From NCBI GenBank assembly GCA_002501655.1, contig DANY01000021.1, positions 1 through 63,558 on the forward strand: 63,558 nucleotides of DNA, read 5' to 3'. Made by a program: the position numbers and the translations under genes. Origin of the DNA: Methanoculleus sp. UBA303. Lineage in GTDB: Archaea > Halobacteriota > Methanomicrobia > Methanomicrobiales > Methanoculleaceae. The notes under the pieces are model-generated. The model saw only the letters and a program-made list of their open reading frames with translations. It was not told the DNA's origin and did no database searches. Shown here piece after piece: positions 61,751 through 63,558 of this stretch. Within the stretch, counting starts at the first letter, position 1. Each line of letters starts with the position of its first letter.

Positions 61751-62272
61751 ATGAGCGATCTGGTTGCCATCGCTTACGATGGCGAGGATACCGCGTTCCG
61801 GGTCAGGGATCGGCTGGTCAACCTGACAAAGGAGCACATCATCGAACTGGAGGACCTGGTGGTCGTCGTCCACCATCGGGATGGAAAGACCGAGATCAAG
61901 CAGGCCACCAATCTGGCCGGCATGGGGGCGCTCTCAGGTGCCTTCTGGGGGCTCCTGATCGGCCTGATCTTCTTTGCACCGATCTTCGGGCTCGCCATCG
62001 GCGCGATCGCCGGGGCACTCGCCGGGCGTTTCTCCGACTACGGCATCGACGACAAATTCATCAAAGAGGTCGCGGAGAACGTCGGCCCGGGCAACTCCGC
62101 GGTATTCCTGCTCATCCGGAAGATGACACCGGACAGGGTGGTCGACGCCATCAAGGAGTACGGCGGTCGCGTCATCAGAACGTCGCTCTCTGAGACGGAG
62201 GAGGCGAACCTCCGTGATGCGTTCGGCGCCGGGATGCCGGCAAAAGCAGAAGTGCCGCCGCCCTCCGCGTAG
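61751..62272 (+). CDS. DUF1269 membrane protein
   Basis: The protein has 173 residues from ATG 61751 (GGTGAG upstream). The N-terminal strand-helix region (VAIAYDGEDTAFRVRDRL) and a Gly-rich hairpin of two helices (SGAFWGLLIGLIFFAPIFGL, then AIGAIAGALAG) match DUF1269. A small C-terminal domain ends RTSLSETEEANLRDAF. The family is widespread and of unknown function. It has its own promoter and is followed after 14 nt by the next gene. Confidence 0.9.
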   Translation: MSDLVAIAYDGEDTAFRVRDRLVNLTKEHIIELEDLVVVVHHRDGKTEIKQATNLAGMGALSGAFWGLLIGLIFFAPIFGLAIGAIAGALAGRFSDYGIDDKFIKEVAENVGPGNSAVFLLIRKMTPDRVVDAIKEYGGRVIRTSLSETEEANLRDAFGAGMPAKAEVPPPSA

Positions 62273-62286
62273 GCGGGGGGCCGGGC

Positions 62287-62847
62287 ATGCGGGAAGTCGG
62301 GGTCATCCGCACGGAGCGGGACGGGGCGACAGCGATCACGTTCCGGTTCAAGGCGATCGATCAACTCCTGGACCCGGACGACCCGTCTCCGCTCCCCGAC
62401 CGGGAACTCACGGAGTTCGCCGAGGAGTTCATCGCCGGCTACCTCGACGGCTACAACATCAAGGAGATCACCGGCATCACCGTCGGCCTCCCGCGGGATT
62501 CGCTCTCCCCCGAGGAGGCCGCGCTCCTCCCGGAGGCGGTTCGGCGGCACTTCTCGTTTCGCTCAGGCGACCTCGACCATGATATGCGGATATCCCTCCG
62601 GGAGGGAAAGGTCAGTCTCGGTCTCGCCGTCCTCAACGCGGCGGTTGCAATCATTTTCGTCACGCTCTTCTCCGGATCCCTCGAGGAACCCGGCGTCATC
62701 CTGCTCGGCGGGCTGATCACTATCCTAAACTGGGTGACGATCTGGGACACCTACGAATACTTCGTCTACGACTACAGGCACCTCGCACGAAGACGCCGGA
62801 TCTACCGGAGACTCACGGGCATCGAGGTCCGGGTCGAGGGACGATGA
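62287..62847 (+). CDS. Hypothetical protein with two C-terminal membrane helices
   Basis: The protein has 186 residues. A soluble N-terminal half (LTEFAEEFIAGYLDGYNIKE) is followed by two helices (about 110-150) and a short basic tail (DYRHLARRRRIYRRLTG). I recognise no family. Short spacing places it in an operon with the DUF1269 gene. Confidence 0.72.
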   Translation: MREVGVIRTERDGATAITFRFKAIDQLLDPDDPSPLPDRELTEFAEEFIAGYLDGYNIKEITGITVGLPRDSLSPEEAALLPEAVRRHFSFRSGDLDHDMRISLREGKVSLGLAVLNAAVAIIFVTLFSGSLEEPGVILLGGLITILNWVTIWDTYEYFVYDYRHLARRRRIYRRLTGIEVRVEGR

Positions 62848-62905
62848 CACGAGGAGCAGGCCCGGTGACAAAGACTGTTTACGGAGCGCAGACTAACGTC
62901 AACTA

Positions 62906-62923
62906 CCCCCCTAACGGAGGGGG
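62906..62923 (-). mobile_element. Right-end hairpin of IS200/IS605-type element
   Basis: CCCCC (62906-62910) and GGGGG (62919-62923) form a stem at the very end of the TnpB gene, whose stop codon lies in the loop. Elements of this family have such subterminal hairpins, and the guide (omega) RNA usually covers the 3' end of tnpB and this region. Element boundaries were not determined. Confidence 0.5.
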
Positions 62924-63558
62924 CTTGCCACCGGGGCCCCTTGCGGGGCACAGGGTTGCACTTTCATCTGTGCGAAGGGTGACGGTTCAAAAGTCGTCCT
63001 TATTCGCACCGGCCGGTTGACGCGGCCACTACCGATTATCCGTGGAACCACGGAATCACCGGCTACCTTTCGTGCATGGTTCAGAGCGCCGTTGACATCG
63101 GCGTTGATCAGGGTTCCCAGAGCACTCTGGTACAACCCCCGCTTGACCCGCCGTTTCCTTCCATAGGGGGGCTTTCGGATCGGGTCAAGGTTGAGCGCAT
63201 CGACCTGCGAGGTGTATGCCTCGAAGTGCGAGTCATCAAACCGGATCCCGTACTGCTCGCACTTGCTCTTCAGTTTCTGCCGGAACTTGTGATACGGAAT
63301 CTGCACGAAGTTCTGGTTGCCCCGTCTGCCGTGGTTGATCTTGTCCTTGATCCCCTCCCAGCGGGGCAGGATCACGGTGCCGATCCGGTGCTGGAGGGCA
63401 TAGTCCACGATCCAGGTCACGTATCGGTTCATCGCCTCCTCGATCTGGCAGTCCCGCTTCTTCAGCAACCATGCCTGCCGCTTCGTGATCCCGGTTAGCC
63501 CCTGTTTGTCCTTGATGCTCTGCAACCGTGCGTTCTCTTTGTTGTACCACCGGTTGAT
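62911..63558 (-). CDS. TnpB-family (IS200/IS605 OrfB) RNA-guided nuclease-like protein, partial
   Basis: It is open from the window edge to TAG 62913-62911, at least 215 residues, so the N-terminus is missing. It has GRRGNQNFVQIPYHKFRQKL and EAYTSQVDALNLDPI, then GTLINADVNGALNHARKV with the last RuvC Asp, as in TnpB. Two usual features are absent: the CxxC zinc-finger pairs and the Glu of the second RuvC motif, where GTVILPRWEGIKD is read. Subgroups with a moved Glu are known; FEAYTSQ could supply one. The C-terminal tail ends in the end-hairpin region. Confidence 0.85.
   Translation of the reverse strand: MNRWYNKENARLQSIKDKQGLTGITKRQAWLLKKRDCQIEEAMNRYVTWIVDYALQHRIGTVILPRWEGIKDKINHGRRGNQNFVQIPYHKFRQKLKSKCEQYGIRFDDSHFEAYTSQVDALNLDPIRKPPYGRKRRVKRGLYQSALGTLINADVNGALNHARKVAGDSVVPRIIGSGRVNRPVRIRTTFEPSPFAQMKVQPCAPQGAPVASPLR

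Overview
This 63.6 kb GC-rich window reads as chromosomal DNA of a methanogenic archaeon of the Methanomicrobiales, most like Methanoculleus. That is an inference from several signs. Promoters carry archaeal TATA boxes (TTTATATA/TATATACC) with no bacterial -35/-10 pairs. Genes overlap by ATGA/GTGA. There are two UbiA-type lipid prenyltransferases, a DUF3821-like S-layer protein, MinD/ferredoxin proteins, a small siroheme sulfite-reductase-like protein and a DUF1616/DUF2298/DUF7282 complement. No 16S rRNA or methanogenesis gene is present, so genus is not proven.

Layout. (1) 0-2 kb: remnants and toxin-antitoxin-like genes: a VapB antitoxin cut by the left edge, a 50-codon nucleotidyltransferase fragment, and a Fic protein bracketed by two 60-bp direct repeats. 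(2) 2-8 kb: a tightly overlapping operon of membrane proteins around a MoxR AAA+ ATPase and a DUF58 protein, converging on a DUF1616/secreted-protein pair (8-10.1 kb). (3) 10.2-10.9 kb: about 700 bp of gene-free, hairpin-rich DNA. (4) 10.9-31 kb: a surface-protein island with an S-layer-like protein (frameshifted just after its signal peptide), two PKD/dockerin proteins, a triple CUB-repeat protein, a 1774-aa subtilase, a 1297-aa alpha-2-macroglobulin-like thioester protein, a small membrane-anchored cohesin protein and a 1051-aa membrane-anchored cohesin/Ig protein. (5) 31-38.5 kb: two UbiA proteins, an RNase III-like protein without its catalytic acids, DUF1294, DUF7282, cupredoxin, DUF2298, and the sulfite-reductase-like protein. 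(6) 38.6-43.7 kb: MntA/HepT, ThiC, a small zinc-ribbon protein, and a MinD/NifX iron-sulfur cluster. (7) 43.8-49 kb: Lon-type protease, cysteine desulfurase, phosphohexomutase and a CAU tRNA. (8) 49-52 kb: a patchwork of Doc-like toxin, chimeric and frameshifted remnants, a DUF134 regulator and a RelB-like antitoxin. (9) 52-56.5 kb: a third copy of the surface-protein gene pair, with an NHL propeller. (10) 56.8-58.8 kb: a YaaA/DUF6884-like gene of lower GC with a truncated, overlapping upstream gene. (11) 59-62.9 kb: SulP transporter, AI-2E-type permease and two small membrane proteins. (12) right edge: a TnpB-family protein of an IS200/IS605 element.

The most interesting system is the surface island. 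Four cohesin-like and four dockerin-like modules occur in five secreted or anchored proteins between 13.5 and 31 kb. A dockerin-tagged protease sits beside a dockerin-tagged thioester (GCVEQ) protein, and next comes a minimal cohesin-linker-membrane-anchor protein. This suggests a cellulosome-like, cell-surface protein-processing or protease-trapping complex. Independently, three genes share one C-terminal module (beginning PGWNF(V/I)S(I/V)PRPL), and each is followed, with a GTGA stop/start overlap, by a gene encoding a second shared module (PLLPAEFWGSVTIDG), which points to a repeatedly duplicated two-gene cassette.
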